Assembly (NCBI GenBank): GCA_946482515.1
Contig: CAMLRS010000007.1
Location: 62,001-126,000 of the forward strand
Direction: 5' to 3'
Source: an uncultured Flavobacteriales bacterium
Lineage (GTDB): Bacteria > Bacteroidota > Bacteroidia > Flavobacteriales > Crocinitomicaceae
DNA length: 64,000 bases
Shown: piece after piece, positions 17,727 through 27,078 of the stretch
Position numbering within the stretch: position 1 is the first letter of the stretch
How the letters are laid out: each line of letters begins with the position of its first letter
Notes under the pieces: model-generated
Told to the model about the DNA's origin: nothing
Seen by the model: the letters and a program-made list of their open reading frames with translations, nothing else
Database searches by the model: none
Position numbers and translations under genes: made by a program

Positions 17727-18593
17727 TCAGAGAGTATTCAGCACTTGTTCTTTGATCTTTTCGAGGTGGTCTTTCATTTCCACCACGATTTTCTGCATTT
17801 CCATGTGGTAGCTTTTGCTACCGAGTGTATTGATTTCCCGTCCGATTTCCTGTGCAATGAAGCCCAGTTTTTTACCACATAACGGAATTTCCATCGTTTC
17901 GAGGAAGTAGTTGAGGTGGTGGGAAAGGCGTACTTTTTCTTCCGAGATATCCATCTTTTCGATGTAGAAGATCAGCTCCTGCTCGAAGCGGTTTTCATCG
18001 ACCGGAGTAGAAGTGATTTTTTCCAATCCGGCACGCATGCGTTCACGAACGATACCGATACGCTCTTTTTCGTAGGCCGGAACCTGTGTGAGCAGCTCGG
18101 CAATGCGCGAGATATTGTGGATGAGGTCAGCTTTGAGCTGTTCGCCCTCTTGCTTGCGGAAGGTATTGAGATGATCACAGGCGACATGCATCAACGCCAG
18201 CAGGAATTCGGTTTCTTCGTTGGAAAGCTGTTCTTTTTCGTTGGAGAAGATCTCGGGCATGCGCATCACGATGGACAGCAGATCGCCGGATTGTTCACCT
18301 ACCAGCTCAGACAATGCTTTGATCTCGTTGTAATAGGAAACAGCGAGCTCTTTGTTGAGCATATAGTTCTTGGAATCGGCGCCATTTTCGAGCGAAATAT
18401 TGACTTCCACTTTCCCGCGATCGAGGTGTTCGGCAACAATAGCGCGCAATTCGAGCTCTTTTTCCCGGTAAGCGGGCAGCATGCGCATATTAAGGTCGAG
18501 GCTTTTGCTGTTCAGCGACCGGATCTCCACCACTACTTTCTTTCCTTCGAAAGTTCCCGCGGCTTTGCCGTAACCCGTCATTGATAATACCAT
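17727..18593 (-). CDS. yicC: YicC family endoribonuclease-like protein
   Basis: 288 residues from the ATG at 18593 (MVLSMTGYGKA). The N-terminal MTGYG and EIRSLNSKSLDLNMRMP-like segment and the C-terminal DUF1732 region (REINTLGSKSYHMEMQKIVVEMKDHLEKIKEQV) are the YicC signatures. E. coli YicC is an endoribonuclease acting on the small RNA RyhB; activity here is inferred only. The ATG at 18593 is preferred over 18611 because a -7 box (18609-18616) would otherwise lie inside the gene. Confidence 0.93.
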   Translation of the reverse strand: MVLSMTGYGKAAGTFEGKKVVVEIRSLNSKSLDLNMRMLPAYREKELELRAIVAEHLDRGKVEVNISLENGADSKNYMLNKELAVSYYNEIKALSELVGEQSGDLLSIVMRMPEIFSNEKEQLSNEETEFLLALMHVACDHLNTFRKQEGEQLKADLIHNISRIAELLTQVPAYEKERIGIVRERMRAGLEKITSTPVDENRFEQELIFYIEKMDISEEKVRLSHHLNYFLETMEIPLCGKKLGFIAQEIGREINTLGSKSYHMEMQKIVVEMKDHLEKIKEQVLNTL

Positions 18594-18608
18594 ACGTGAT
18601 CGTTTGGG

Positions 18609-18616
18609 CAAAAGTA
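18609..18616 (-). promoter_or_regulatory. -7 box of the yicC-gmk-nadD operon
   Basis: Minus-strand TACTTTTG, 15 nt before the ATG at 18593. Confidence 0.55.
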
Positions 18617-18689
18617 AGGAAAACTTGGGACCGATCGTCGTCTGGTGAAAGTTAGCCGGGGTAGAGGTGATAGTGAGTAGCTACCGTTA

Positions 18690-18717
18690 AGAGGCTGCCG
18701 ATTGCGCAGCAGCCTCT
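18690..18717 (-). terminator. Hairpin downstream of recA
   Basis: Perfect 9-bp stem AGAGGCTGC (18690-18698) / GCAGCCTCT (18709-18717), 18 bp past the recA stop. The T-run is weak, so it may be a terminator or a 3' stabiliser. Confidence 0.6.
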
Positions 18718-18734
18718 CTTGAAACGATATGCAG

Positions 18735-19772
18735 TTAGTCCTGGTCGTCTGCTACAACCGCAGTTGCGGCAGTCGCACCAAGAGCTTCTTTAATTCGTGC
18801 TTCCAGTTCTTCCATCAGCTCCGGATTGTCGTTGAGCATGTTTTTCACAGCGTCGCGACCTTGTCCGAGGCGGGTTTCTCCGTAAGAGAACCAGGAACCG
18901 CTTTTCTTCATGATGTTGAGCTCCACACCGAGATCGATGATCTCACCGACTTTGGAAATGCCTTCGCCATACATGATGTCGAATTCGGCCTTGCGGAACG
19001 GTGGCGCTACTTTGTTTTTCACCACTTTGATCTTCACACGGTTCCCCATCACGTCTTCGCCTTCCTTGATCTGGCTTGTTTTGCGGATATCGATACGCAT
19101 GGAAGCGTAGAATTTCAGGGCGTTACCACCGGTTGTTGTTTCGGGGTTACCGAACATCACACCGATCTTATCGCGCAGCTGGTTGATGAAAATACAGCAG
19201 CACTTCGCTTTGTTGATGGAACCGGTGAGCTTACGCAATGCTTTGGACATCAAGCGCGCCTGGAGTCCCATTTGCGAATCGCCCATTTCACCTTCGATCT
19301 CTGCTTTTGGCGTAAGCGCCGCAACGGAGTCGATGACGATCAGGTCGACAGCCCCGGAACGAATCAGGTTGTCGGCAATTTCCAATGCCTGCTCTCCGTT
19401 GTCTGGCTGTGAAACCAGCAGGTTGTCGACATCTACACCCAGTTTCTGCGCATAGAATTGGTCAAAAGCGTGTTCTGCATCCACGAAAGCGGCAATACCA
19501 CCGGCTTTCTGACATTCAGCAATGGCGTGGATGGCAAGGGTCGTCTTTCCGGATGATTCCGGTCCGTAGATTTCAATGATTCGTCCTTTTGGAAAACCGT
19601 TTACACCCAGAGCGATGTCGAGTGTGAGCGATCCTGTTGAGATCACATCCACTTTTTCCACCGGTGCGTCGCCGAGTTTCATGACCGTACCTTTACCAAA
19701 GGTTTTGTCGAGTTTTTCCATCGTGAGCTGAAGTGCCTTCAGTTTTTCTGCGTTGATTTCTTTTACTGCCAT
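18735..19772 (-). CDS. recA: Recombinase A
   Basis: 345 residues. Walker [10 protein letters not shown] at 70-78, Walker [11 protein letters not shown] near 145, and the L2/DNA-binding segment with [36 protein letters not shown]. Catalyses ATP-dependent strand exchange and LexA-type co-protease activity. No lexA or recX is adjacent. A -7 box lies about 65 nt upstream of the ATG. The C terminus ends in the usual Ala/Asp-rich tail. Confidence 0.98.
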   Translation of the reverse strand: MAVKEINAEKLKALQLTMEKLDKTFGKGTVMKLGDAPVEKVDVISTGSLTLDIALGVNGFPKGRIIEIYGPESSGKTTLAIHAIAECQKAGGIAAFVDAEHAFDQFYAQKLGVDVDNLLVSQPDNGEQALEIADNLIRSGAVDLIVIDSVAALTPKAEIEGEMGDSQMGLQARLMSKALRKLTGSINKAKCCCIFINQLRDKIGVMFGNPETTTGGNALKFYASMRIDIRKTSQIKEGEDVMGNRVKIKVVKNKVAPPFRKAEFDIMYGEGISKVGEIIDLGVELNIMKKSGSWFSYGETRLGQGRDAVKNMLNDNPELMEELEARIKEALGATAATAVVADDQD

Positions 19773-19835
19773 ATCGTTTTGTTTTGGGTTGCCGCCAGAC
19801 CGTGAAGTCGTTTTGGCAAATCGTTTATCGTTTCT

Positions 19836-19844
19836 GCAAAGGTA
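19836..19844 (-). promoter_or_regulatory. -7 box of recA
   Basis: Minus strand TACCTTTGC. Predicted leader about 55-60 nt. No obvious LexA-type inverted repeat seen around it. Confidence 0.55.
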
Positions 19845-19893
19845 GAGGGTGAAGAACGTAAGCTATTTACGATCTACATCTTCTGTATTCAAT

Positions 19894-20346
19894 TTACGCA
19901 AGAATTTCTTCTGCGTGGTATTTCGTCTTCGGTTTTCGGATGATCCGTTCGATCGTCCCCTTTTCATTGATCACAAATGTGGTGCGGTGAATGCCGTCAT
20001 AAATGCGACCCATGAATTTCTTTTCGCCCCAGACGCCAAATGCATCAATGATTTTCCGGTCGGTATCGGCCAGCAGCGGAAAGGGAAGCTCGTATTTCGC
20101 AATGAATTTCTGGTGCATCTGTTCCGTATCCATGCTCACTCCCAACACCGCATAGCCTTGTTTCAAAAACGTGCTGTAATGATCCCGCAGGTTGCACGCC
20201 TGATTGATGCAGGCCGGCGTGTTGTCCTTCGGGTAAATGTATACCACGAGCTTTTTCCCTTTGTATGCCTTTAAAGAATGCAGCTGTCCGTTCTGGTCTT
20301 TTCCTTTGAATGGCGGAGCTTTATCCCCTTCCTTTAAATGCGTCAT
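19894..20346 (-). CDS. bcp: Thioredoxin-dependent thiol peroxidase (BCP)
   Basis: 150 residues. The peroxidatic Cys is C46 in NTPACINQAC with resolving Cys C51, the atypical 2-Cys arrangement of BCP/PrxQ. GDKAPPF and YIYPKDNTP are conserved. Reduces hydrogen and organic peroxides using thioredoxin, in the cytosol. The usual TPGCT becomes TPACI, as in other Bacteroidota. Monocistronic. Confidence 0.95.
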   Translation of the reverse strand: MTHLKEGDKAPPFKGKDQNGQLHSLKAYKGKKLVVYIYPKDNTPACINQACNLRDHYSTFLKQGYAVLGVSMDTEQMHQKFIAKYELPFPLLADTDRKIIDAFGVWGEKKFMGRIYDGIHRTTFVINEKGTIERIIRKPKTKYHAEEILA

Positions 20347-20477
20347 GATGAATATCTAAACAACGTTGTGACGAAATATTAATCAAATATAAATGTTGTT
20401 TTTGATTTTGCAAGCATCGGTTTGATTATTTTTTCATCAACCACTGAAATTCCGAGCGCCTCAACCACATAGAAAAT

Positions 20478-20512
20478 AGTTGGTGAGTTATGAGTTGGAT
20501 AGTTGCGGGGTT
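20478..20512. repeat. GAGTTG-type degenerate tract
   Basis: AGTTGGTGAGTTATGAGTTG tract like those at 1712 and 47405. It is followed by a TCCAAAATCCAACATCA sequence (20579-20595) that is the empty version of sites carrying palindromes at 24830 and 32263. Confidence 0.5.
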
Positions 20513-20592
20513 GGTTTTTCAGTCTCCGGTCATTCGGTTTCCAGTCCTGCTGTCTGTTTTCTAATCCAAAATCAAACCTCCAAAATCCAACA

Positions 20593-21531
20593 TCACGAAA
20601 GCAAGGTGATGCCCGTCAGATCCGCTTTTCCATTTTTCAGGAACTCATACGTCATACGATCCGCGTAGCAATCGATAAACTTCACACCTTTCAGGCTCCG
20701 GTTCTTAAAGAAGGTATTGGTGAGCGTTGCGTTCTGAAAGGTTATGCGTTTAAAAGCGCAGTTCTCAAAATAGCAATCCTCCACACGGCCTTCGAAAACG
20801 ATATCGGCGAGGTACAGGGTGTTAAACGTAGTGCGGTTCCAGGTGGCATTCACAACCGTGTTTTTCTCGAAGCCGCCGGATTTAATTGTAACTCCGGTGA
20901 AATCGGCATTGGTGAAATCGCCGCCAAGAATATGGCTTCCGGAAAATTCCGCATCCCTCAGCGAACAATCGTTGAATTTGTTGTTGGCCAGGTGCGAGCC
21001 CTGAATCCGGCTGTTGCTCATGTCGGAGCCCGAAAAGTCGCAGCGGTCTACATTGTTGCCCTTCAGCAAAAGGCCCGAAAGATCGGAGCCGATGAATAAA
21101 CAGCGCTGCATATTGGAAGAGCTGAATTTCTCGTTCAGGTTGTTCAACCCGGAAAAGTCGGCACCTACCCAGTTTCCGCTCGACATATCCCATTTGAGCT
21201 TGTTTCCCGGTTTTCCGTTTGCTTGTCCGGCAGACTCATCCGCTTTTTCAGAAGCATCCGATGCCGGTTCCGGCGTTTCTGAAAGCTGGTCAGATGGTTG
21301 CGGAGCTGTAGCAACGACACCTTCAGAGAAATAGTTCAGGTCGACACCCAGGATCTGCGCCAGGCGGTTCAGCGTAATAATGTCGGGCATGGATTCTCCG
21401 CGCTCCCATTTTCCTACCGCTTGCGAGCTGATGAACAGACGATCGGCCAATTGGGCCTGCGAAACATTGATTTTCTTGCGTGCGTCTGCGATTCTGTTAC
21501 CAATCATTTTTGAATTTAACATGACAATCAT
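20593..21531 (-). CDS. XRE-family HTH protein with pentapeptide-like repeat domain
   Basis: 312 residues. An XRE helix-turn-helix occupies about residues 9-65 (NVSQAQLADRLFISSQAVGKWERGESMPD). A Ser/Glu/Pro linker follows, then from about 140 to the C terminus a run of 20-residue strands rich in A/C-(D/N)-F/L-x-x motifs (DLSGLLLKGNNVDRCDFSGSDMSNSRIQGSHL...), reading as pentapeptide-repeat beta-helix. Likely a DNA-binding regulator with a scaffold or inhibitor-like domain; ligand unknown. ATGs at 21522 and 21507 are alternative starts. Divergent from the AddB-like gene across a 390-bp region. Confidence 0.82.
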   Translation of the reverse strand: MIVMLNSKMIGNRIADARKKINVSQAQLADRLFISSQAVGKWERGESMPDIITLNRLAQILGVDLNYFSEGVVATAPQPSDQLSETPEPASDASEKADESAGQANGKPGNKLKWDMSSGNWVGADFSGLNNLNEKFSSSNMQRCLFIGSDLSGLLLKGNNVDRCDFSGSDMSNSRIQGSHLANNKFNDCSLRDAEFSGSHILGGDFTNADFTGVTIKSGGFEKNTVVNATWNRTTFNTLYLADIVFEGRVEDCYFENCAFKRITFQNATLTNTFFKNRSLKGVKFIDCYADRMTYEFLKNGKADLTGITLLS

Positions 21532-21549
21532 TTTTAGTAATTCGATACT

Positions 21550-21558
21550 GCAAAGGTA
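21550..21558 (-). promoter_or_regulatory. -7 box of the XRE/pentapeptide gene
   Basis: Minus-strand TACCTTTGC about 18 nt before the first ATG. Confidence 0.5.
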
Positions 21559-21699
21559 GAGGGCTGTCTTCCCGGAACCTGAAAAATACGAACACTTCTG
21601 GTTGTAATCACACTACATTTGGTTGTTATTTGACAACTATTGGTGGTATTTTGGGGGTTTTTTATCCAAAAACAGGTAAAGGCTCAAATGCTTTGGTTT

Positions 21700-21836
21700 C
21701 CCACGAATACACGAATTCCACGCAAATACGCGATTATGCTATTCTCCGGAAATGTACACGAATAGTGTTGTCGGCTTGCCGACAACTAGTGCAAATTCGC
21801 TTGAATTATACACAATACATATTCGTGTATTCGTGG
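21700..21836. repeat. TIR element (CCACGAATACACGAAT), copy 1
   Basis: 137 bp bounded by perfect 16-bp inverted repeats, CCACGAATACACGAAT at 21701-21716 and its complement at 21821-21836. The centre holds the palindrome GTTGTCGGCTTGCCGACAAC (21767-21786). It fills much of the 391-bp divergent gap between the XRE gene and the AddB-like nuclease gene; the remainder of that gap shows only the XRE promoter. Confidence 0.8.
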
Positions 21837-21922
21837 TGAATTAACCTATGCATACCTTTATCATTCACGGGTTAAAGTAAAACCTACTTAAAAGAACCGA
21901 TACGGAATCAGAATCCGCGCTT

Positions 21923-24787
21923 ATGAAGTATCTTCGACCCATGAGCTTCGAGCCGTTTACCGATCGCGTGGCTGCGGCCATTCTCCGTTCGCCGGAGCGC
22001 CTGCCGCTGGCGCACCTCACCATTGTGGTGCCGTCGGAACGTATGATCGGCTACCTGCAGCGCTCGCTCTTCCGCTACGATAACCAGCCGAAGCTGTCGC
22101 CGAAGATCGTGACCATCGATCGCTGGATGCAAAGCCTGGTCGATGAGCCGGTGCTTGACAAATCGCGTTTGCTGTTCCATTTATACGAGATCTATCGCAA
22201 AAACCCGGTGGAAAGCGAATCGATCGGCTTCGACCATTTCCTCAATTGGGGACAGTTGCTTCTGAACGATTTCGATGAGATCGACCGCTACCTCGTGCAG
22301 CCGAAACAACTGTTCAAGAACCTGCGCGATATCCGCGAGCTGGAAAACTGGTCATTCAACCGCGAAGAATTGTCGCCCGGCCAGCAGCGCTTCCTCGAGT
22401 TCTGGGAAAAGCTCGGACCGTACTACGAAGAGCTGACGGAACAATTGAAAGACCTTCGCCAGACGACGAAAGGAAAAGTGTACCGCAAGGTGGCCGAGAA
22501 CATCGACCGCGTTTTTGCGAAAGATGCCAAAGCGCAATTCGTCTTTGCGGGATTCAACGCACTTTCCGTTGCCGAACAAAGCATCCTGAAACAATTATAT
22601 GTAATGGGCCGTGCGCAGATCTTTATGGACAGCGACACCTATTACCTCAACGATCCGTACCACGAAGCGGGCGGTTTCCAACGCGCTTTGCTGGAACAAT
22701 TGCAGGTGAAATCGTTGCCGTTTGTCGAAGACCGGCTGCTGCACAAAACCTGTGCTGTCGAAGTGATCGAATGCGCGCAGTCGACCGGCCAGGCGAAAGT
22801 TGTGGGCACCTTGCTGGCGGAGCTTTCCACTGCCGAGCTGAACGAAACGCTGGTGCTGCTGGCAGATGAACAGCTCATTGTTCCGATGATCCAGCAATTG
22901 CCGAAATCGATTTCAACGGCCAACATCACGCTCGGTTTGCCGCTGCGGGCTACGGCGCTGCGACTCTGGACAGATTTGCTGTTCCGCATCCAGGAATCCA
23001 TGCTGCGACGGAAACGCACGGCCGTTTACCATAAAGACGTCAATCAGTATTTGCACCATCCGTTCATCCAGGGAATTCTCGGTCGTGATGAATTGGACGG
23101 CATCCGCAGGATAGAAAATGATATCACCGGCAAAAACCGCTTGTTCGTTCCGGTAGCGCACCTCGATCTGAGCGAACAGCTGACCGCATTGAACCAACTG
23201 GTGTTTACACCTTGGGAAAACAACTGGCTGAAAGCCGTGGATGCCATCCAGGAAATGAATCGCCTGCTGGATGATCGCCTGACGGATAAAAACATGCTCG
23301 AAAAAGCCGTGATCCGCAGTTTCAATGCCGCACTCACCGGTTTCCGGAATTTGCTCGAAGACGGCGTTCCGGAAATGCAGCTCGGGACTTTCAAAACGTT
23401 GTTCAACCAGCATTGGAGTACGGAAAGTATGGCCTATTTCGGGAATCCGATGGAAGGCTTGCAGCTTATGGGATTGCTCGAAACCCGCGGACTCGATTTC
23501 AAACGGCTCATCGTATTGGGATTGAACGAAGGAACGATGCCGCCCACGAATCCCATCCAGACGCTTATTCCAATGGACCTGCGACGGTTTTTCAGCCTGC
23601 CGACACCGCGCGAAAAGCAAGGACTGTTTGCCCACCACTTTTACCGCTTGCTGCACGCTGCCGAGACCGTACATATTACGTACGCGACTGCACAGGACGG
23701 TATCAGCTCGAACGAGCCAAGCCGTTTCATTCAGCAGCTGGAATTAGAGCTCGCAGCTCAGAACCCACAATTCCGGATGGAAAAGCGCTTTTATTCGTTG
23801 GGTAATGAAGAGCTCGTGGCCGGTCACGAAGTGGAAAAAACGCCGGCGTTGCTGCAACGTTTCGACGAAATGCTGCGCGAAGGCATGAGCTATTCGCGTT
23901 TGAAAGCCTTCATCGATTGTCCGCTGAATTTCTATTACCGTTATGTACTGCGCATCGGTGAAGAAACGAAAGTCGAAGAAGAGCTGGAAAGCAATACGCT
24001 GGGAACCATTCTTCACCACGTGCTGGAAAAGCTTTTCGAGCCGTTCGCCGCCAGCAATCCGGTTTTGCAAGGAAAACCAGTAGCTGTCACGATAGACGAT
24101 CTGAAAAAGATGCAGAAAGCTGCTCCTTTGGAAGTTGACAAAGCCTTTCAATTGTTTTTCAGCGACGATCCGAGCGTGTATGCCTCCGGGATCAACCACA
24201 TCAGCTACGTGATCGCCAACGAGATCGTGCAGAAAGTACTGAAGCGCGAAATCCGCGAACGGATGGAAAATCCGGAAAAGCTCCTCTTCATCGAAGCACT
24301 GGAACAGGAAATCATTGCCGAAACGACATTTGATATAAACGGCGAACGAAAACCTGCGCGTTTGCACGGAGTTCTCGACCGCATCGACCGGAATGGCGAT
24401 CGCTTGCGCGTGATCGATTACAAATCGGGAGAAGTGCGCCCGGACCACGTAACGGTGAATCTCGGCAAATCCGAAGACCTGGTCTCGGCCATCCTCAAAC
24501 GCATGTATTCCGGCGAAAAAAGCCACACCTTGCAGCTGCTGTTCTACTGTTTCCTGTACGAACAACAGTACGGTAAACCCTTAAATGAAATCGGGATTTT
24601 CTCCTTCATCAACACCTCCGAAAGCCCGTTCTTCCTCGATTTCAAATCGGAAACCAGTATCGCCGAAATGAGCGAAACTGTTCATGCCACCATCGAAGCG
24701 ATTTTACAGGATTTGTACGATACATCGAAAACGATCAAGCACAACCCGAAAGCGAAATTCTGTGCTTACTGTAGCGCAAATGCTTGA
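21923..24787 (+). CDS. PD-(D/E)XK nuclease family protein (AddB-like)
   Basis: 954 residues. The first half resembles the inactivated helicase of AddB/RecB partners (MSFEPFTDRVAAAIL...HLTIVVPSERMIGYLQRSLF). The C-terminal nuclease has GVLDRIDRNGDRLRVIDYKSGEV near residue 820, containing the D...DYK active site. Acts in recombinational repair of double-strand breaks with an AddA helicase, not found here. An Fe-S cluster Cys pattern is only partial: DCPLNFYY upstream and CAYC at the very end, with the expected last Cys missing because the protein stops after CSANA. Confidence 0.88.
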   Translation: MKYLRPMSFEPFTDRVAAAILRSPERLPLAHLTIVVPSERMIGYLQRSLFRYDNQPKLSPKIVTIDRWMQSLVDEPVLDKSRLLFHLYEIYRKNPVESESIGFDHFLNWGQLLLNDFDEIDRYLVQPKQLFKNLRDIRELENWSFNREELSPGQQRFLEFWEKLGPYYEELTEQLKDLRQTTKGKVYRKVAENIDRVFAKDAKAQFVFAGFNALSVAEQSILKQLYVMGRAQIFMDSDTYYLNDPYHEAGGFQRALLEQLQVKSLPFVEDRLLHKTCAVEVIECAQSTGQAKVVGTLLAELSTAELNETLVLLADEQLIVPMIQQLPKSISTANITLGLPLRATALRLWTDLLFRIQESMLRRKRTAVYHKDVNQYLHHPFIQGILGRDELDGIRRIENDITGKNRLFVPVAHLDLSEQLTALNQLVFTPWENNWLKAVDAIQEMNRLLDDRLTDKNMLEKAVIRSFNAALTGFRNLLEDGVPEMQLGTFKTLFNQHWSTESMAYFGNPMEGLQLMGLLETRGLDFKRLIVLGLNEGTMPPTNPIQTLIPMDLRRFFSLPTPREKQGLFAHHFYRLLHAAETVHITYATAQDGISSNEPSRFIQQLELELAAQNPQFRMEKRFYSLGNEELVAGHEVEKTPALLQRFDEMLREGMSYSRLKAFIDCPLNFYYRYVLRIGEETKVEEELESNTLGTILHHVLEKLFEPFAASNPVLQGKPVAVTIDDLKKMQKAAPLEVDKAFQLFFSDDPSVYASGINHISYVIANEIVQKVLKREIRERMENPEKLLFIEALEQEIIAETTFDINGERKPARLHGVLDRIDRNGDRLRVIDYKSGEVRPDHVTVNLGKSEDLVSAILKRMYSGEKSHTLQLLFYCFLYEQQYGKPLNEIGIFSFINTSESPFFLDFKSETSIAEMSETVHATIEAILQDLYDTSKTIKHNPKAKFCAYCSANA

Positions 24788-24829
24788 TGTTGAATGAGCA
24801 CGAGATAATCAAACATTCAGCTTCAAAAA

Positions 24830-24848
24830 CCTGCTTGCCGCAGGCAGG
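24830..24848. repeat. Palindrome CCTGCTTGCCGCAGGCAGG
   Basis: Inserted between TTCAAAAA and TCCAACATCA, the latter shared with 32282-32291 and with the empty site at 20579-20595. Confidence 0.65.
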
Positions 24849-24855
24849 TCCAACA

Positions 24856-25440
24856 TCATAAAAGGTCCTGGCTTTTCAACTCCTGCTCCACAGCTTCCAG
24901 CTCTTTATAGAACGCGTCCCCGAAAGCGCGAACCAACGGTTCTTTCAGGAAACGGTATACGGGAACGTTCAGCGATTCACCGCAGGAACAGGCCGGTTTG
25001 CAGATGTGCCATTCTTCGTAGTTGAGCGCCAGTCCTTCGCCGACTGTACTCACACGGATCGGGTACAAATGACAGGAAATGGGTTTTTTCCAGTCCACTT
25101 TTCCTGCTAAATAAGCTTGCTCGATGGAGCATTTCGTGATGCCTTTTTCGTCGAAGTAAACAAAAGCGCATTCCGCATTATTGACCAGCGTGGTGGCCGG
25201 TGAATTGAACGGATCCATGTAGAAAACACCTTCTTTTTCTACTGCCGCAATGCCTTCGGGGCGCATAAACGGCTTTACGTCTTCGTAAATGTCTTCCAGG
25301 ATATCGACTTCTTCGAAGGTCAGCGGGGCACCGTTATCGCCTTCCACACAGCACGCACCTTTACAGGCGTTCAGGTCGCAGACGAATTTCTTGGTGAAGA
25401 TCTCCGATGAGATCAGCTTGTCTTCAATGGCTACCAGCAT
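24856..25440 (-). CDS. DUF3109 family Cys-rich protein
   Basis: 194 residues, a Bacteroidota family of unknown function. It is rich in conserved Cys, including CDLNACKGACC near the N terminus, C in NNAECAF, CSIEQAY, ISCHLYPIRV and CKPACSCGE, which suggests metal or Fe-S binding. The CxxxxCxxxCC pattern is similar to zinc/iron-cluster YkgJ-type proteins. Cytoplasmic. Its start overlaps the HAD phosphatase stop by 17 bp, so it is the last gene of a three-gene minus-strand run. Confidence 0.88.
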   Translation of the reverse strand: MLVAIEDKLISSEIFTKKFVCDLNACKGACCVEGDNGAPLTFEEVDILEDIYEDVKPFMRPEGIAAVEKEGVFYMDPFNSPATTLVNNAECAFVYFDEKGITKCSIEQAYLAGKVDWKKPISCHLYPIRVSTVGEGLALNYEEWHICKPACSCGESLNVPVYRFLKEPLVRAFGDAFYKELEAVEQELKSQDLL

Positions 25441-26110
25441 GTGCGTTTTGTTTAAAATGGGTAACGAGATCGTTCAGTGTATCAAATTGCGCGTCGGCGA
25501 GGATCAACCGCGGCTCAGGCGAATGGGTTTTTTCCGGAACGCACACCACGGTCATGCGGGCAGCTTTGGCGGAAATAACGCCGTTCAGGGAATCTTCGAT
25601 CACCAGGCATTTGGAGGGAAATACGCCCAGGTGTTCGCTCGCCGTCAGATAAACGGCCGGGTGCGGCTTCCCGAAGTTTTCTCTTTCCGCCGAATGAACG
25701 GTCTGGAAGAAATGACGGATGCCGAGTGTGTCGAGAATGGTATTGATGAGCACTTCGTAGGAAGACGTGGCCAAACCGATCTTCTTTCCTTCAGCGGCGA
25801 AGTATTCCAGCGACGCGATCACGCCCGGAAGCGGAGTAGCTTTTTCGGTCAGCAATTCGATCATGCGCTGCACAATGCGTTGCTCGACTTCTTTTGGCGT
25901 AGCGTTTTCCCACGGCGCCACGGCGTGCCAGTAAACCACCACTTCGTCGAGTCGGAGGCCAACGGTTTGCTGGAAATCCTGGCGCGTCAAACGACAGCCA
26001 ACGCTGGCAAAAACTTCCTCCATGGCGATTTTCCACAAAGGCTCGGAATCGGTGAGTACACCGTCCATGTCGTAAATAATTGCGTCGAAATGATCCAGGT
26101 TCAGCATCAA
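25424..26110 (-). CDS. HAD-superfamily hydrolase (beta-phosphoglucomutase/hexitol phosphatase-like)
   Basis: 228 residues. Motif I is DMDGVLTDSEPLW with nucleophile Asp and general acid Asp; motif II is LATSSYE, and motifs III/IV are GKPHPAVYL and CLVIEDSLNGVISAKAA. The cap sits after motif I, as in subfamily IA phosphatases and phosphoglucomutases. Substrate, probably a sugar phosphate, is not determined. Overlaps DUF3109 by 17 bp and the upstream propeller gene by 4 bp; co-transcription is expected. Confidence 0.9.
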   Translation of the reverse strand: MMLNLDHFDAIIYDMDGVLTDSEPLWKIAMEEVFASVGCRLTRQDFQQTVGLRLDEVVVYWHAVAPWENATPKEVEQRIVQRMIELLTEKATPLPGVIASLEYFAAEGKKIGLATSSYEVLINTILDTLGIRHFFQTVHSAERENFGKPHPAVYLTASEHLGVFPSKCLVIEDSLNGVISAKAARMTVVCVPEKTHSPEPRLILADAQFDTLNDLVTHFKQNAHAGSH

Positions 26111-26979
26111 TGCTTGTTGTTTTTGGTAACGGTAAAAATGGTGCCGCCGCCGAGCAGCTTCACGCGTTCGTCGGCGATGTAGATCACACCTTTGCTGTTC
26201 ACGGCCAGCGCTTCTTTCTGGGAAATTGGCAGCATGGAAACGGTGGTCTTCAAAACCGGCTTACGGTTGTTGAAATCGCAGATCAGCAGCCGGTTGTAGG
26301 TAAGCAGGTACAGCGTGTCATTGCGAAGATCGGCTGCCGTAACGGCATCTTTGAGCCAGGTGCTTTTCCCGGTTTCGATGAACGATCGGTGCGTGGGCTT
26401 ATACGTTCCCTGTTTGGCCGGAAAGCCATAAACGAGGCATTTTCCGTCGAATGGCTTCGTGCGGCATTTGGTGAAAATCCAGAGCGAATCGTTGTCGTAA
26501 ACCAGTGCTTCGGCGTCGTAATACAATTGCTCATTGGCCGGAGGAAAAGCTTCCTGTTCGGCGTAGGAAAAGAAAATAGGCGAGGACGTCACCACGGAAT
26601 CGCTCAGCACGCTGTTGATGCGGATCTTGTGGATCATGAGATTCTTGCGGTTGTTGGCGTTGTTGCCGATATCGCCCACGTAAAGATTGCCCTTGTCGTC
26701 GGAAGCAATGTCTTCGAGATCGCTGTTCCGGATACCGTTGATCAGCGCGGTGTGACGGATCGTGCCGTCGAGATTCAGCACATACAATAAAGCTTCGTTC
26801 CCACTGTCGTTGTGAGCGATCAGCGTGGAATCATTGACGAAGATCCAACCGGAAATTTCGCTGAGTGCTGTGTCGACCGAACCGCTTCGTTTGATGGAAA
26901 AAGGATCCTTTGGCTTTAAAGGTCTTTGCGGTACCGGAAACAGCGGCAACAACAGGCATAAGCATGCAATGCGCAACAT
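26107..26979 (-). CDS. Exported beta-propeller-like protein
   Basis: 290 residues from the ATG at 26979. A signal peptide (MLRIACLCLLLPLFPV) is followed by blade-like repeats with LSEISGWIFVNDSTLIAHNDSGNEALLYVLNLDG, DLEDIASDDKGNLYVGDIGNN, YLLTYNRLLIC and EALAVNSKGVIYIADE, typical of SdiA-regulated/NHL-like or esterase-like propellers. An in-frame extension to 27030 is rejected because a -7 box (26984-26991) ends 4 nt before the chosen ATG, predicting a leaderless transcript. Function unknown. Confidence 0.8.
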   Translation of the reverse strand: MLRIACLCLLLPLFPVPQRPLKPKDPFSIKRSGSVDTALSEISGWIFVNDSTLIAHNDSGNEALLYVLNLDGTIRHTALINGIRNSDLEDIASDDKGNLYVGDIGNNANNRKNLMIHKIRINSVLSDSVVTSSPIFFSYAEQEAFPPANEQLYYDAEALVYDNDSLWIFTKCRTKPFDGKCLVYGFPAKQGTYKPTHRSFIETGKSTWLKDAVTAADLRNDTLYLLTYNRLLICDFNNRKPVLKTTVSMLPISQKEALAVNSKGVIYIADERVKLLGGGTIFTVTKNNKH

Positions 26980-26983
26980 GCGG

Positions 26984-26991
26984 CAAAGGTA
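26984..26991 (-). promoter_or_regulatory. -7 box 4 nt before ATG (leaderless promoter)
   Basis: Minus-strand TACCTTTG, then GCGG-complement CCGC, then ATG at 26979. Confidence 0.6.
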
Positions 26992-27078
26992 CGACAAGAC
27001 AATGCAGAATTCATAATGCAGAATGCACAATTATGGATTCCCTAGTAGAGAACTTTACAAGTAGATGCCAATTATGAA

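Noticed and set aside
18660..18720. Strong rho-independent terminator for recA
   Set aside because: Stem is perfect but the uridine tract is poor; listed as a hairpin with lower confidence.
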